From: Gracilimonas sediminicola | GTDB taxonomy: Bacteria > Bacteroidota > Rhodothermia > Balneolales > Balneolaceae | DNA: 64,000 nt | Assembly (NCBI RefSeq): GCF_024320785.1 | Contig: NZ_JANDBC010000001.1 | Location: 955,309-1,019,308 of the forward strand | Reading direction: 5' to 3' | Part shown: one piece after another, positions 26,411 through 36,500 of the stretch | How the letters are laid out: each line of letters begins with the position of its first letter | Position numbering within the stretch: the stretch's first letter is position 1 | The notes under the pieces: generated by a model | Databases searched by the model: none | The model's input: only the letters and a program-made list of their open reading frames with translations | What the model was told of the DNA's origin: nothing | Position numbers and translations under genes: made by a program

Positions 26411-26722
26411 ATGAAACGTGTACTTGGAACATTATTAGTAAGTGCCACTGCCTTTGCCGGAGGCATGGTAACCGCGTTACTGCTATCCCCAAAAAGCGGT
26501 GAAGTAAACCGACGCTGGGTAAGCAAGCAGGGGAAAAAGACCAAAGGCATTCTGGAAGAAAAAAGCCGTAAATGGAAAGAAGACAGCGAGAAGAGAATTG
26601 ACCGCTTTTCCAAAGGCGTGAAAAGAACGCTGAAAGATTCCGTCCCCAATTTATACGAAGCCACTGAAAATCTTCATTTTTCTGAGGGGGAAGAAGTAGA
26701 AGAAATTACCCGACATGGCTAA
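26411..26722 (+). CDS. YtxH-domain protein
   Basis: A 103-residue protein. A single N-terminal hydrophobic segment VLGTLLVSATAFAGGMVTALLL (4-25) is followed at once by SPKSGEVNRRWVSKQGKK, the YtxH/gas-vesicle-GvpP-like signature. A strongly charged Lys/Glu helix then runs to the end. Such proteins are small membrane-anchored stress-associated factors of unknown mechanism. Its last eight bases overlap the DUF2851 gene, so the two are an operon. It is divergent from the pyrR-like operon. Confidence 0.8.
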   Translation: MKRVLGTLLVSATAFAGGMVTALLLSPKSGEVNRRWVSKQGKKTKGILEEKSRKWKEDSEKRIDRFSKGVKRTLKDSVPNLYEATENLHFSEGEEVEEITRHG

Positions 26723-27884
26723 ACCGGGCTTTGCACATTCTGAAGCCTTTTTGCAATGGATTTGGGAAAACCTGCTTTTTGATTTTTCGGACTTGCAAAC
26801 AACGTCCGGGCATGCTGTTACCATCCTGAATCCCGGGAAGAAAAACGTCTCAGACGGGCCTGATTTCAAGCAGGCTACACTTGAAATTGACGGGCTTCGC
26901 TGGCATGGTGATATTGAGCTTCACACTAAAAGCTCCAACTGGAGATCACACGCTCATCACACGGATCCAAATTTTAATAGCGTGGTTCTGCATGTTGTAG
27001 CCGACTCAAATCCTGAACAAGTTCAGACCCAAAATCGCAGCCGGCCTTACACGCTCAATATTTTACCCTATCTCTCTGAAAAATTACACGTATTCTTAAA
27101 GAATTTTGAAGAACACTCCCCTGAGTTACCCTGCACCTCCGGTTTTCATTTTATTTCTGAAGAAGCTTTTTACCGCCAGATAGAACAAGCACACCGGGAG
27201 TATTTTGAAAAGAAATCCGATGATTTTCTCACCTTTTTTGATCCTAACCTGCTTCCATCCAAAGCCTGGAAACAAGCCCTCATTATTTCTCTTTGGGATG
27301 GGCTCGGCATTCCGCACAATCGGGAAGCCATGGCTACCACTGCCGCAGAGCTGTTAAAAAAATGGGATGGGCAGGATATAAAAGAAGCTAAGGCAATGAG
27401 CCTGGAAATTGCAGGTTTCACAAACGCCGATTCAGATCTGAACTGGAATTATAAATCAGTCCGCCCCGCCAATCACCCTGAAAAGCGGATTGAACAGGCT
27501 GTAGAATTAAGTGCGGCTATTCTTCAGGAACCATTTAATCATTTTCTTGCTACTGAAGCGATTCACCTCTGGGAGCAATGGTTCCGGAAAGCGGCGCTCA
27601 ACCAAACCGCCCGCTTCGAGATTTTATTTGGCACGGTCTATCTTCCCGCACTCTTTATGCTGGGAAATTTATTTGCTTCCGGCCGGCTGAAATCTGCTTC
27701 ACTCTCAAGCTGGAAAAATTTAAGAACCCCGATACCGGCCTCTTTGCTCAAAAAGTTCCGGCCTTTCCATCTTCAGGACAAACGATATCGCAAAAAGCTG
27801 GGCTCAATCCACCAATTAAATTCATATTGCAAAGCTTCCCGATGCTCTGAATGTTTTGTACTAAAAAAAGCGATTCAGTCTTGA
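26715..27884 (+). CDS. DUF2851 family protein
   Basis: A 389-residue cytosolic protein. The N-terminal half has EAFLQWIWENLLFD (9-22), VTILNPGKKNVSDGPDFKQA (about 35-54), LRWHGDIELHTKSSNWRSH (about 61-79) and NSVVLHVV. These are hallmarks of DUF2851, found across Bacteroidota. The GDIELH...W pattern with conserved acidic and His residues recalls nuclease-like folds, which is inference only. It ends in a basic, Cys-containing tail (YCKASRCSECFVLKK). It overlaps the YtxH gene by eight bases and is followed by tRNA-Gln. Confidence 0.85.
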   Translation: MAKPGFAHSEAFLQWIWENLLFDFSDLQTTSGHAVTILNPGKKNVSDGPDFKQATLEIDGLRWHGDIELHTKSSNWRSHAHHTDPNFNSVVLHVVADSNPEQVQTQNRSRPYTLNILPYLSEKLHVFLKNFEEHSPELPCTSGFHFISEEAFYRQIEQAHREYFEKKSDDFLTFFDPNLLPSKAWKQALIISLWDGLGIPHNREAMATTAAELLKKWDGQDIKEAKAMSLEIAGFTNADSDLNWNYKSVRPANHPEKRIEQAVELSAAILQEPFNHFLATEAIHLWEQWFRKAALNQTARFEILFGTVYLPALFMLGNLFASGRLKSASLSSWKNLRTPIPASLLKKFRPFHLQDKRYRKKLGSIHQLNSYCKASRCSECFVLKKAIQS

Positions 27885-27911
27885 TTGCTTTTAAAGTGAT
27901 TTCTATCTTTG
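27881..27911 (+). promoter_or_regulatory. Promoter of tRNA-Gln
   Basis: TATCTTTG at 27904-27911 exactly matches the Bacteroidota -7 consensus TAnnTTTG. TTG elements at 27881-27883 and 27885-27887 lie 20 and 16 bases upstream, suitable for the -33 element. The mature tRNA begins 22 bases after the box. The promoter overlaps the stop codon of the DUF2851 gene. Confidence 0.7.
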
Positions 27912-27932
27912 GAGTCTGTCAATGACATGAAT

Positions 27933-28003
27933 TGCCCGGTCGTCTAATGGCAGGACAGCTGGTTTTGGTCCAGTCAGTGGGGGTTCGAATCCTCCCCGGG
28001 CAA
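27933..28003 (+). tRNA. tRNA-Gln (anticodon TTG)
   Basis: Acceptor arms TGCCCGG (27933-27939) and CCGGGCA (27996-28002) pair perfectly, with discriminator A at 28003. The anticodon stem GCTGG/CCAGT encloses TTTTGGT, giving anticodon TTG (27965-27967) for CAA glutamine codons. The T arm has GGTTCGAAT. No CCA is encoded. It has its own promoter and a terminator 12 bases downstream. Confidence 0.95.
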
Positions 28004-28014
28004 CATATTTAGCT

Positions 28015-28046
28015 AAAGGATGACTGTTAAGCCATCCTTTTTGTTT
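28015..28046 (+). terminator. Intrinsic terminator of tRNA-Gln
   Basis: AAAGGATG (28015-28022) pairs with CATCCTTT (28033-28040); the run TTTTTGTTT follows. A compact hairpin with a T tract, just after the tRNA. Confidence 0.8.
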
Positions 28047-28106
28047 ATTAGCTGTTGTTTACATGAGTAACTCACAGCATTAACCTGAACTGAAAGCCCG
28101 CGCAAA

Positions 28107-29039
28107 GTGGACACACCTCTGGCGATTTTTTCCGGAACAAGTAACCCGGCTTTGGCAAGAGCAATTGCTGAAGAATATGGCACATCATTAGGTGATGTGA
28201 CTATTAAAAAGTTTTCAGATGGAGAGCAGTACGTTAAGTACGAGCAAAGCATTCGGGGCGAAGACATTTTTGTGATACAGTCTACGCCTCCTCCCGGTGA
28301 TAACATTATCGAACTTTTGTTATTGCTGGATGCCGCTAAACGAGCTTCAGTGAAAAGGGTAACCGCCGTTATTCCCTATTTTGGATATGCCCGGCAGGAT
28401 CGTAAAGATCAGCCCCGGGTGTCAATAGGTTCAAAATTGATGGCTAACCTGCTGGTTAAAGCCGGTGCCGATCGCATCTTAACGATGGATTTGCACGCAG
28501 CTCAGATACAAGGATTTTTTGATATCCCGCTTGACCATTTATATGCAAGCCGGGCTTTTATTGATCATTTTACTTCCAACCCTATCGATAACCTGGTAGT
28601 GGTAGCTCCTGATGTTGGCAGCCTTAAAATGGCACGTGCTTACTCTAAAAAATTGGGCGCTACGCTGGCATTTATTGATAAGAGAAGGCCTAAAGCCAAC
28701 CAATCTGAAATCATGAACCTGATTGGGGAAGTAGAAGGAAAGAATGTGTTAATCGTCGATGATTTGATCGACACAGCCGGAACATTGACGAATGCTGCAG
28801 CAGCTTTGAAAGAACGAGGCGCGCTCAGTATTGTCGCAATTTGTACACACCCGATTTTGTCGGGTCCGGCATTTCAGCGAATCGAAGATTCGCCTATTGA
28901 TGAGTTGTTGGTAACGGATACCGTTCAGCTTCGCCAGCCTTCGGATAAGATTAAAGTGCTGAGCATTGCGAATATTTTTGCTGAAGCTATACAACGCATT
29001 CACACTAACGACACTATCAGTGCACTGTTTGATAATTAA
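28107..29039 (+). CDS. prs: Ribose-phosphate pyrophosphokinase (PRPP synthetase)
   Basis: Makes PRPP from ribose 5-phosphate and ATP for nucleotide, His and Trp synthesis; cytosolic hexamer. The 310-residue class I protein has the ATP-site region YFGYARQDRKDQPR (about 91-104), DLHAAQIQGFFDIP (about 129-142) and the PRPP loop LIVDDLIDTAGTLTNA (about 215-230). The start is GTG at 28107: no in-frame ATG follows the upstream stop at 28086 and the conserved IFSGTSNP begins six residues in. It heads the run prs-rplY-pth-hppA on one strand. Confidence 0.96.
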   Translation: MDTPLAIFSGTSNPALARAIAEEYGTSLGDVTIKKFSDGEQYVKYEQSIRGEDIFVIQSTPPPGDNIIELLLLLDAAKRASVKRVTAVIPYFGYARQDRKDQPRVSIGSKLMANLLVKAGADRILTMDLHAAQIQGFFDIPLDHLYASRAFIDHFTSNPIDNLVVVAPDVGSLKMARAYSKKLGATLAFIDKRRPKANQSEIMNLIGEVEGKNVLIVDDLIDTAGTLTNAAAALKERGALSIVAICTHPILSGPAFQRIEDSPIDELLVTDTVQLRQPSDKIKVLSIANIFAEAIQRIHTNDTISALFDN

Positions 29040-29058
29040 TGATTAAGGTAAACGCATT

Positions 29059-29778
29059 ATGGCATACCCAGAATTAGTAAAACTTGAAGGAAAGGTCAGA
29101 GAGACCAGCAAAAAGGCGAATAAAGCGCTCAGGGAAGAATTACGTGTCCCGGCTGTTCTCTATGGTCCTGATGTTGAGGAAAATGTTCACTTTTCTATTG
29201 ATGAACTTGAATTAGAGAAGATTTTAAGAAAGCCTCAAACCAAGCTTCAGGAACTCACTGTTGACGGCAAATCCTACAAAACTCTGTTAAAAAGAACGGA
29301 ATTCGACCCGGTTACAGACCGTCCGATCCATGCCGACTTTTACGTATTGGCTGACGATCAAAAAGTTACACTTCGTGTTCCTATCAAGATTTCAGGAAAT
29401 GCGAAAGGGGTTGTTGAAAATGGTGGTCGCGTATTCAAACCAATGAATTTTGTGCGAATTCGCGTACTTCCAGCTGACATTCCTGCAGAGTTTGAAATTG
29501 ACATTTCTCCACTCGAAATCGGCCAGTCTTTCCATATTTCTGATTTGGAACTGGAAGGTATTATTCCTTTGGATGACCTCAGCCGAACCATCGTAACCAT
29601 TCGTCCTCCGAAAGGTGCCGACTTCCTCGAAAATCTTGTGGCCGGTATTACTGAAGAGACCGAAGAAGAAGTTGTTGCTGAAGGCGAAGCGGCCGAAGGT
29701 GAAGAACTTGCTGAAGGCGAAGAAGCTCCTGAAGGTGAGGAAGGAGAAGATTCTTCTGAAGAAAAAACAGAAGAATAA
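29059..29778 (+). CDS. rplY: 50S ribosomal protein L25/general stress protein Ctc
   Basis: Binds 5S rRNA in the large ribosomal subunit. The 239-residue protein is the long Ctc-type: the N-terminal L25 domain (to about 95; LRVPAVLYGPDVEE, FDPVTDRPIHADFY) plus a C-terminal TL5-like beta domain (LRVPIKISGNAKGV, SFHISDLELEGIIPLDD). After about residue 195 it runs into a very acidic tail of repeated Glu/Gly words (EGEAAEGEELAEGEEAPEGE), a common but variable extension in this group. It lies 19 bases after prs and 44 bases before pth, an arrangement common in bacteria. Confidence 0.95.
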   Translation: MAYPELVKLEGKVRETSKKANKALREELRVPAVLYGPDVEENVHFSIDELELEKILRKPQTKLQELTVDGKSYKTLLKRTEFDPVTDRPIHADFYVLADDQKVTLRVPIKISGNAKGVVENGGRVFKPMNFVRIRVLPADIPAEFEIDISPLEIGQSFHISDLELEGIIPLDDLSRTIVTIRPPKGADFLENLVAGITEETEEEVVAEGEAAEGEELAEGEEAPEGEEGEDSSEEKTEE

Positions 29779-29822
29779 CATTTATTTGATACCCGAGAAC
29801 GGTAACGTGATCCCTGCTTGAT

Positions 29823-30380
29823 ATGTCCCTTATTGTTGGATTAGGAAATATCGGGCAAGAATATGAAGGAACACGTCACAACATCGGTTTTGAAATTGTT
29901 GACGCGATAGCTGAAACTCTTTCTACCACATTTAGGCCTGGAAACGGGCCTTTTGTGGTTGCAGAAGGAAGGCATCGCGGGCGGAAAGTGGTGTTGATTA
30001 AGCCAACTACTTATATGAATAGAAGTGGTGTCGCGGTACGAAAAGCACTTTCTGAGTACAAAACAGACAAACAGGACTGCCTTATTGTATATGACGACCT
30101 TAATCTTGACGTCGGTGACGTTCGGTTAAGGCCACAAGGCAGCGCCGGCGGTCACAATGGGATTGCCAACATCATTGAGTTATTGGGAACACGTGAGTTT
30201 CCACGACTTCGGTTTGGCATCGGAAATGATTTTCCGAAAGGCCGGCAGGTTGATTTTGTACTTTCGCCGTTCAACAACTCAGATCAAAAGTATTTGGAAG
30301 AGGGCATTCAAAAAGCCCATGATGCCTGCCTGCATTTTGCACGGGAAGGCATCGCAAAAACCATGAACAACTTTAATTAA
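29823..30380 (+). CDS. pth: Peptidyl-tRNA hydrolase
   Basis: Releases tRNA from peptidyl-tRNA that drops off ribosomes; cytosolic and usually essential. The 185-residue protein has VGLGNIGQEYEGTRHNIGFE (5-24) with catalytic His19, and KPTTYMNRSGVAV (about 60-72), YDDLNLDVGDVRLRPQGSAG (about 89-108) and GHNGI. All catalytic landmarks (Asn9, His19, Asp about 91, Asn about 111) are present. It follows rplY, a classical prs-rplY-pth cluster. Confidence 0.96.
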   Translation: MSLIVGLGNIGQEYEGTRHNIGFEIVDAIAETLSTTFRPGNGPFVVAEGRHRGRKVVLIKPTTYMNRSGVAVRKALSEYKTDKQDCLIVYDDLNLDVGDVRLRPQGSAGGHNGIANIIELLGTREFPRLRFGIGNDFPKGRQVDFVLSPFNNSDQKYLEEGIQKAHDACLHFAREGIAKTMNNFN

Positions 30381-30383
30381 TGA

Positions 30384-30417
30384 ATGTTGACTGAAGCCAG
30401 ACTTCAGCACATTGAAC
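30384..30417 (+). repeat. Imperfect hairpin between pth and hppA
   Basis: CTGAAG (30391-30396) and CTTCAG (30402-30407) pair, and the flanks GTTGA and ACATTGAACTT extend the stem imperfectly. No T run follows, so it is a weak terminator at best; it could form in the hppA leader. The ATG of hppA is 24 bases downstream. Confidence 0.35.
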
Positions 30418-30440
30418 TTAAACTAACGTAACGGGAAACA

Positions 30441-32624
30441 ATGCATACTTTAGTCTATCTAATACCGGTGGCAGGGGTGCTCGCACTTTTGTACACTGCA
30501 TTTAAATCTTCCTGGGTATCTAAACAAGATATCGGGACCGAAAAAATGGAACGCATCAGCAAGCATATTGCGAGCGGCGCCATGGCCTTCCTTAAAGCTG
30601 AATACAAAGTACTTTCTATCTTTGTAGCTGTTGTGGCTGTAATTCTTGCTTTCAGTGCCGACCCAACCACTTCCAGCTGGATGGTTGCTATCTCATTTGT
30701 AATTGGTGCCCTGTGCTCCGGTCTTGCAGGCTTTATTGGAATGAAAGTTGCCACTAAAGCAAATGTAAGAACAACAAATGCTGCTCGTACCAGCCTTGGT
30801 AAAGGACTTGAAGTTGCCTTCGCCGGTGGTTCCGTAATGGGACTTGGCGTGGTAGGCCTTGGAGTTTTAGGATTGAGCGGATTGTTTATCCTTTTTGGAA
30901 ACCTGTTCGGTCTTGAAGGCGCAGCTGCTGTAAATAAAGTACTCGCTATTGTAACCGGATTTTCATTCGGTGCTTCTTCTATCGCCCTTTTCGCACGTGT
31001 GGGTGGTGGTATTTACACTAAAGCGGCCGATGTTGGTGCCGACCTTGTAGGTAAAGTTGAAGCTGGTATTCCTGAAGACCACCCGTTAAACCCAGCAACT
31101 ATTGCTGACAACGTAGGTGATAACGTAGGTGACGTTGCCGGTATGGGAGCCGACCTTTTTGAGTCTTATGTAGGATCGATTATTGGTTCTATGGTATTGG
31201 GTGCTGCTTTCATGACTATTCCTGAGTGGAGTGATAACTTCAACGGGCTTTCCGCAGTATTGCTTCCTCTGGTTCTTGCAGGAACAGGTATCATTACTTC
31301 TATTCTGGGAACTTTCTTTGTACGCGTTAAAGAAGGCGGAAATCCTCAAACTGCACTGAATATTGGTGAGTTTGCTTCTGCAGCAGTTATGCTGGTAGCA
31401 TCTTTCTTTATCATCCAATGGATGCTTCCTGCTGAATGGACATTCGGTGGACAAACCCTTACCTCTATGGGTGTTTTCTGGGCCACTATTTTTGGATTGG
31501 CTGCCGGATTGTTAATCGGACTTATTACCGAGCATTATACCGGAACAGGCACAAAACCTGTTTGGTCGATTGTCAATCAGTCCGTAACCGGATCTGCAAC
31601 AAATATTATTGCCGGTTTAGGTGTTGGTATGATCTCAACAGCTATTCCAATTATCATTATTGCTACTGCCATTATCGGAGCTTATGAATTTGCCGGACTT
31701 TATGGTATTGCGATTGCTGCCGTGGGTATGCTTTCAAATACAGGTATTCAGTTAGCTGTTGATGCATACGGCCCAATTTCTGATAACGCCGGTGGTATTG
31801 CTGAAATGTCTGAGCTTGAGCCGGAAGTACGTGAGCGTACTGATAAGCTTGATGCTGTAGGAAACACTACGGCTGCTATCGGTAAAGGGTTTGCGATTGG
31901 TTCTGCTGCTCTGACCGCACTTGCTCTTTTTGCTGCATTCATTACAGCGTATAACGCAACTCATGAAGTAGCTCTTACCGGAATTGACGTTACCCGTCCT
32001 TCTGTAATGGCTGCTCTTTTTGTAGGTGCCATGCTACCATTCCTTTTCTCAGCTCTTTCCATGCAGGCTGTAGGCCGCGCGGCAATGAGTATGATTGAAG
32101 AAGTTCGTCGTCAGTTCAGAGATATTCCCGAGCTTACTGAAGCTCTGAGTGCGATGAACCGAAATGAAGGCAAGAAACTTGCTGACTGGTCAGATGAAGA
32201 TCGCGCTACTTTTGAAGCCGCAGACGGTAAAGCTGAATATGAGAAGTGTGTTGAGATTTCAACCACAGCTTCTATTCGTGAAATGGTACTTCCCGGCCTT
32301 CTTGCCGTGATCGTTCCTGTACTGTTTGGCTTTGTTGGCGGACCAGAAATGCTGGGTGGACTTCTTGCAGGTGTTACTTCTGCAGGTGTACTTATGGCCC
32401 TCTTCCAGTCTAACGCCGGTGGTGCATGGGATAATGCCAAGAAGATGATTGAAGAAGGCGTAACCATCGACGGTGTTGAGTATGGAAAAGGCTCTGAGCC
32501 TCATAAAGCCGGTGTTGTTGGTGATACGGTTGGTGATCCTTTCAAGGATACATCCGGTCCTTCACTGAACATCCTGCTTAAGCTGATGTCAGTAGTTGCC
32601 CTTGTTATTGCAACCATGATTTAA
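30441..32624 (+). CDS. hppA: Membrane-bound ion-pumping pyrophosphatase
   Basis: Hydrolyses pyrophosphate and pumps ions across the inner membrane. The 727-residue protein has about sixteen membrane segments. The catalytic region [20 protein letters not shown] and the following [20 protein letters not shown] (about 188-235) bind PPi-Mg. A second catalytic block near the C-terminus is [20 protein letters not shown]. The subtype motif [15 protein letters not shown] (about 473-487) has Ala where potassium-independent pumps have Lys (GNTTKA), so this belongs to the K+-dependent class; that class includes Na+-pumping and dual Na+/H+ enzymes, so the pumped ion needs experiment. It closes the prs-rplY-pth run and has a strong terminator. 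Confidence 0.95.
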   Translation: MHTLVYLIPVAGVLALLYTAFKSSWVSKQDIGTEKMERISKHIASGAMAFLKAEYKVLSIFVAVVAVILAFSADPTTSSWMVAISFVIGALCSGLAGFIGMKVATKANVRTTNAARTSLGKGLEVAFAGGSVMGLGVVGLGVLGLSGLFILFGNLFGLEGAAAVNKVLAIVTGFSFGASSIALFARVGGGIYTKAADVGADLVGKVEAGIPEDHPLNPATIADNVGDNVGDVAGMGADLFESYVGSIIGSMVLGAAFMTIPEWSDNFNGLSAVLLPLVLAGTGIITSILGTFFVRVKEGGNPQTALNIGEFASAAVMLVASFFIIQWMLPAEWTFGGQTLTSMGVFWATIFGLAAGLLIGLITEHYTGTGTKPVWSIVNQSVTGSATNIIAGLGVGMISTAIPIIIIATAIIGAYEFAGLYGIAIAAVGMLSNTGIQLAVDAYGPISDNAGGIAEMSELEPEVRERTDKLDAVGNTTAAIGKGFAIGSAALTALALFAAFITAYNATHEVALTGIDVTRPSVMAALFVGAMLPFLFSALSMQAVGRAAMSMIEEVRRQFRDIPELTEALSAMNRNEGKKLADWSDEDRATFEAADGKAEYEKCVEISTTASIREMVLPGLLAVIVPVLFGFVGGPEMLGGLLAGVTSAGVLMALFQSNAGGAWDNAKKMIEEGVTIDGVEYGKGSEPHKAGVVGDTVGDPFKDTSGPSLNILLKLMSVVALVIATMI

Positions 32625-32644
32625 GCTTAAAAAGCACGTATTTT

Positions 32645-32680
32645 AAAGCCCCGCCCATAAATTATGGGCGGGGCTTTTTT
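32645..32680 (+). terminator. Intrinsic terminator of hppA
   Basis: Perfect 14-bp GC-rich stem AAAGCCCCGCCCAT (32645-32658) with ATGGGCGGGGCTTT (32664-32677), a five-base loop and a T run to 32680. The clearest terminator in the window. Confidence 0.93.
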
Positions 32681-32711
32681 GTTATTTGAATCAATCAATT
32701 TGTTTTCTCAA

Positions 32712-32815
32712 GTCATCCTGATCCCGAGAATCGGGGGAAGGATCTTCAACTGCATAAAGTGATTGTGATGTACTATCAGACTCTTGAAGATTCTTCGGCA
32801 AAGCCTCAGAATGAC
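32712..32815. repeat. MITE-like element with terminal inverted repeats
   Basis: The left end GTCATCCTGA and the right end (complement GTCATTCTGA) are inverted copies; inside each, GAAGGATCTTCAA and GAAGAATCTTCAA on the complementary reading also match. The total length is about 104 bp and there is no coding capacity. From memory, GTCATCCTGA...GAAGGATCTTC is a frequent dispersed intergenic element in Bacteroidota and others. It ends only 29 bases before the start codon of the gene at 32845, so it may carry that gene's promoter or be a silent insertion. CCCGAGAATCGGG (32722-32736 region) is a small internal palindrome. Confidence 0.6.
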
Positions 32816-32844
32816 TCAATTATTAAAGAATGTTACCCTAATCA

Positions 32845-33519
32845 ATGAATACTTCGACCGACATCTTCAAACTCTTTTTTCATCATGACCAGCGGCTGGA
32901 TAAACTTCCCGAACGAACGCCCAACAAAAAGTCGGATGAGATGGAATCGACCCTCGAAGATTTCATGAAGCCCGACCCCACCTATTCAAAGTTTTACTTA
33001 ACGGGAACCGATCTGGCACAAGAGCGATTTGGGTTGAACATGATTTCCGGGTATGAAAAAGTAATAGCTGCCCTTGAGAAGGCCTTTCCTGACGAGAATG
33101 TGTTCACAGCAAATGGGAAGGCGACTTCAATTTCTAACGCAGTCTCTGTGCTGGAATTAGGTGAAGTATTTGTGCTTGCGGGTGCAGAATCAACAGACCT
33201 GGACATCGAAAGCCTGCACATTGATATCAATTCCAACGTGGGACATCTGAAGGAAGAGCTGAAAGAAGCTCTGGAAGACGGGCATATTGTTGTGTACAAA
33301 GAGCAGGCTAAAGACGGATTTGACCTGCATATTTTTTCTAAAGAAAACATATACACGGATATGTTCTATCCGTTTCAGGAGTTGGTTCCGGATACTTTCC
33401 GCTTCTTCAGCATTAACGGCAAGAAATTCAGATCTGAACGGCACTTCTATTTCGAAACCTGGACACTCGACCGGCCTCCCCACGGATTTGAAGAGGTTCA
33501 CCCTGAAAGCGTTCTATAG
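32845..33519 (+). CDS. Unknown protein
   Basis: A 224-residue, acidic, probably cytosolic protein with no signal peptide or membrane segment. Visible pieces: an N-terminal Lys/Asp-rich segment (DQRLDKLPERTPNKKSDEME), YEKVIAALEKAFPDENVFTA (about 70-89), a strand-rich middle (VSVLELGEVFVLAG, about 98-111), a helix HLKEELKEALEDGHIVVYKEQ and a C-terminal region with aromatic residues (FYPFQELVPDTFRFF, FYFETWTLDRPPHGFEEVHP). I recognise no family. It is bracketed by a MITE-like element upstream and a word-repeat palindrome downstream, and converges on the amidohydrolase. Confidence 0.7.
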   Translation: MNTSTDIFKLFFHHDQRLDKLPERTPNKKSDEMESTLEDFMKPDPTYSKFYLTGTDLAQERFGLNMISGYEKVIAALEKAFPDENVFTANGKATSISNAVSVLELGEVFVLAGAESTDLDIESLHIDINSNVGHLKEELKEALEDGHIVVYKEQAKDGFDLHIFSKENIYTDMFYPFQELVPDTFRFFSINGKKFRSERHFYFETWTLDRPPHGFEEVHPESVL

Positions 33520-33523
33520 TTGG

Positions 33524-33588
33524 AAAGTGTTAGAGTGTTAACGTGTTAAAGAGTAGTTTGATCTTAAACACGTTAACACTTAAACACA
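33524..33588. repeat. GTGTTAACGTGTT-word palindrome, copy 1
   Basis: Perfect 14-bp arms AGTGTTAACGTGTT (33534-33547) and AACACGTTAACACT (33567-33580); the outer flanks GTGTTAG and TAAACAC extend it imperfectly. It lies between the stop codons of convergent genes (33519 and 33589). The same word forms the palindrome at 43491-43530. Confidence 0.7.
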
Positions 33589-36500
33589 TTATTCCTTTTC
33601 GACACCGGGAACATTACTTGGTTCATTATCCTGCCACCAGAAGGTTGGTAGCTCTCGTTGATTCGGAAATACTTCGTCCAGCGTTTCAGCTTCGTACATA
33701 TACCCGTTTTTCATAATATGGGAGATATCAGCCGTATTTCTGATGTTATCCAGCGGATTGCTGTTCAGTATCACAAGGTCGGCCAGCTTTCCTTCCTCTA
33801 TAGATCCTAAATCCTGATCCAGCCCAATGCCATCAGCTCCCTGAATGGTGGCTACTTTCAGAATGTCATGTTCGGAAATTCCACCGGCCTGCATGGCCCA
33901 CAGTTCCCAATGGTACCCAAGGCCCTGTAGCTGTCCGTGACTTCCAACTCCGGCACGTCCACCCGCTTCCACCAGGTCTTTTACAACAACGGAGAGCTCT
34001 TCAAACACATGCTCTTCTTCCATAAACCAGCCGGCATTTCGGCGCCGGGTCCGCTCATCCAGGTTTTGGTGGGGCATAAACCGCTGAAGCTTGGGCTCAT
34101 CATGTGGTCGTTCGATAGCATAAAAGTAATTTTCTGCCCACGGGCCGCCATAAGCAACCAGCAAAGTGGGCGTGTAAACCGTTCTGGAAAACGCAACAAG
34201 ATCAATCACATCTTTATACAGGGGGAACACCGGAAAAGAATGCTCATGGCCCGGATAACCATCTATTACCTGCGTCAGGTTTTCCTTGAAATCGAGAGAA
34301 CCTTCCGTGGTTGGCATCAGCTCTTGCTCTTTCGCAGCCTGAATAATCCACTGTCGCTGTTCACGGTTTCCGGCACCATACATCTTTATGGTCTTGGTGT
34401 CATAATATTTACTATATCGGGTTAACACGTCCCGGGCATGATCCAAATCACTGATATCTTCACTGCTAAAAACACCCGGACCTGTTGAGTAAACTCTTGG
34501 ACCTAAAAGCTTACCTGCATGTACCAAATCCTGATAGGTAAGTACATCGGTAGTAGCTGTTTGCGGATCTCGCGTGGTGATAACACCATAGGCCAGATTC
34601 GTCAGGTACGACCAAAACTCACCACGGTGCAAGTTCACCGGATGCCGGAAATGGGCATGCGTATCCACAAATCCCGGGATAATGGTCTTGCCATTCATTT
34701 CCATGATCTCAGCACCCTCCGGGATAGTAACTTCTCCTTGTTTTCCAACCCCAATAATCCGGTTATCCTGAATAACCAAATCGGCGTTCTCAATAATTTC
34801 GTCCCCATTCATAGTGATGAGTCTTGCATCGCGAAGCACCAGAATACCTTCCGGGATATCACGGTCGGCCATTACGGTTATCTCTATTTCCTGAGGCTGG
34901 TATCCTTTGTCTTCTTCTTTCTCCTCTTCCTCTTCTTCGTCAGATTCTTCTTCTGAGTCAGCCTCCCCGGCTTCATCTTCTGCCTTCTCCTCTTCCATTT
35001 CTTTGGCAGCTTTTACACTGTCTTCATAGGCCTGCTCATCATCAAAATCATAAATAACGTGTGCATTCCCAATCGACCAGTGTACACGATTGGCATCCCA
35101 GCTCCATGCAGGGAACTGCCCTCCAATATCAGTAAGTTGTTTACTCGGGAATTGACTGGATGAACCGCCCACACGTATTTCCGGGGCCTCCCCACCAACT
35201 TTTGGCACAGTCACCACAAACAGGTCGTTGCGAACCTGAGCCAGCGCCTGATCTCCTTCGGGAGCCATCCTGATCCAGGAAGCAGTACCTCCTCCACTCC
35301 TGCTTACTTCCAGATGTTCTTTTTCATCGGTTCCATCCCAGCGAATGGAGGAAAGACCTCCCCAGCTCGACAGATAAATCCGGTCTGATCCTTTTACGAA
35401 ATGAGGATTTCCCCGACCATTTGTATAGGTAATAAATTTGTTTTCGCTTCCATCTGCATCAATCCAGATTAAATCGCTGGTTCCCTGAAAAGCCGTTCTT
35501 CGGGTTGCATTACGAAAGTCCTGAGGCTGCCCTTTGATCAACACAATGCGGCTGCCATCATTATTCCAAACAGGATCCTGGAATACCCCTTCCTCTTCAT
35601 TAAGTTGTTGCAGCCGGCGTCCATTTGGCCGAACTTTATAAACCTTTCCTGTTTCGGGCGTCCAGGTAACAAACGCAATCCATTCTCCATCGGGTGACCA
35701 AACGGGTTGAGCCTGAGTTTCGTCCAGGTCCACCAATTTCTTAGGCTCTCCATCGGGAAGCACCATGGTGTAAATTTCATTCAATGCAGTGAAGGCTATT
35801 TTCCGCCCATCCGGAGAAGGAACAGCATCACGAATCTGTGTGATTTCAAACTGGGGCGTATCTTCAATGGGATAGTCGAAATCCAGCTCAGGGCCAAGCT
35901 CTATGGTTGAGTTTACTGAAAACGGAATCTCAATGGCATCTCCACCATCAATGGGCAGCTTCCAGATTTTACCTCCATAAGAGGCAACCACATACTTGTT
36001 ATCCGGGGTGAACGACATTCCTGGCAGCACATCTCTGGAAGCCCGTGATTCCTGATCATCATGCTGAACCGGGTAGGCCAGCCAGCTTTCGTCTCCGGTC
36101 ACCAGATCTCTTTTTACCAATCCTGTATACTCATCATGGCGGGTACCATACACCAGCCACTTGCCATCGCTTGAAAGTGTGGGGCGGAATGAAGAACCAT
36201 AGCGATTGGACTGTACCGTAATATCCCCTGTTTCACGATCATAAGTAGCAATCTGATATTGGGGCAAACTCGCATTGTAATTCCAGGTTCCGAATCGTCG
36301 GGAGAACCACACATAGCGGTCATCAGCACCAAAAGCGCCTTCCAACATACGCAGGTTGCCGGGCTCATCAGTCAAAGCCACACCGGAGCCTCCGTCAATG
36401 TGATACATCCAAATCTTGTGGTTGCCGGGGTCATCTTTCGAGGCAATTACGTATTTACCATCAGGCATCCACTCCGGAGACTGATACTCGTCATCTTTTC

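Noticed and set aside
32712-32815. Intact insertion sequence
   Set aside because: It is about 104 bp with no transposase frame; only a MITE-like or REP-like element can be supported.
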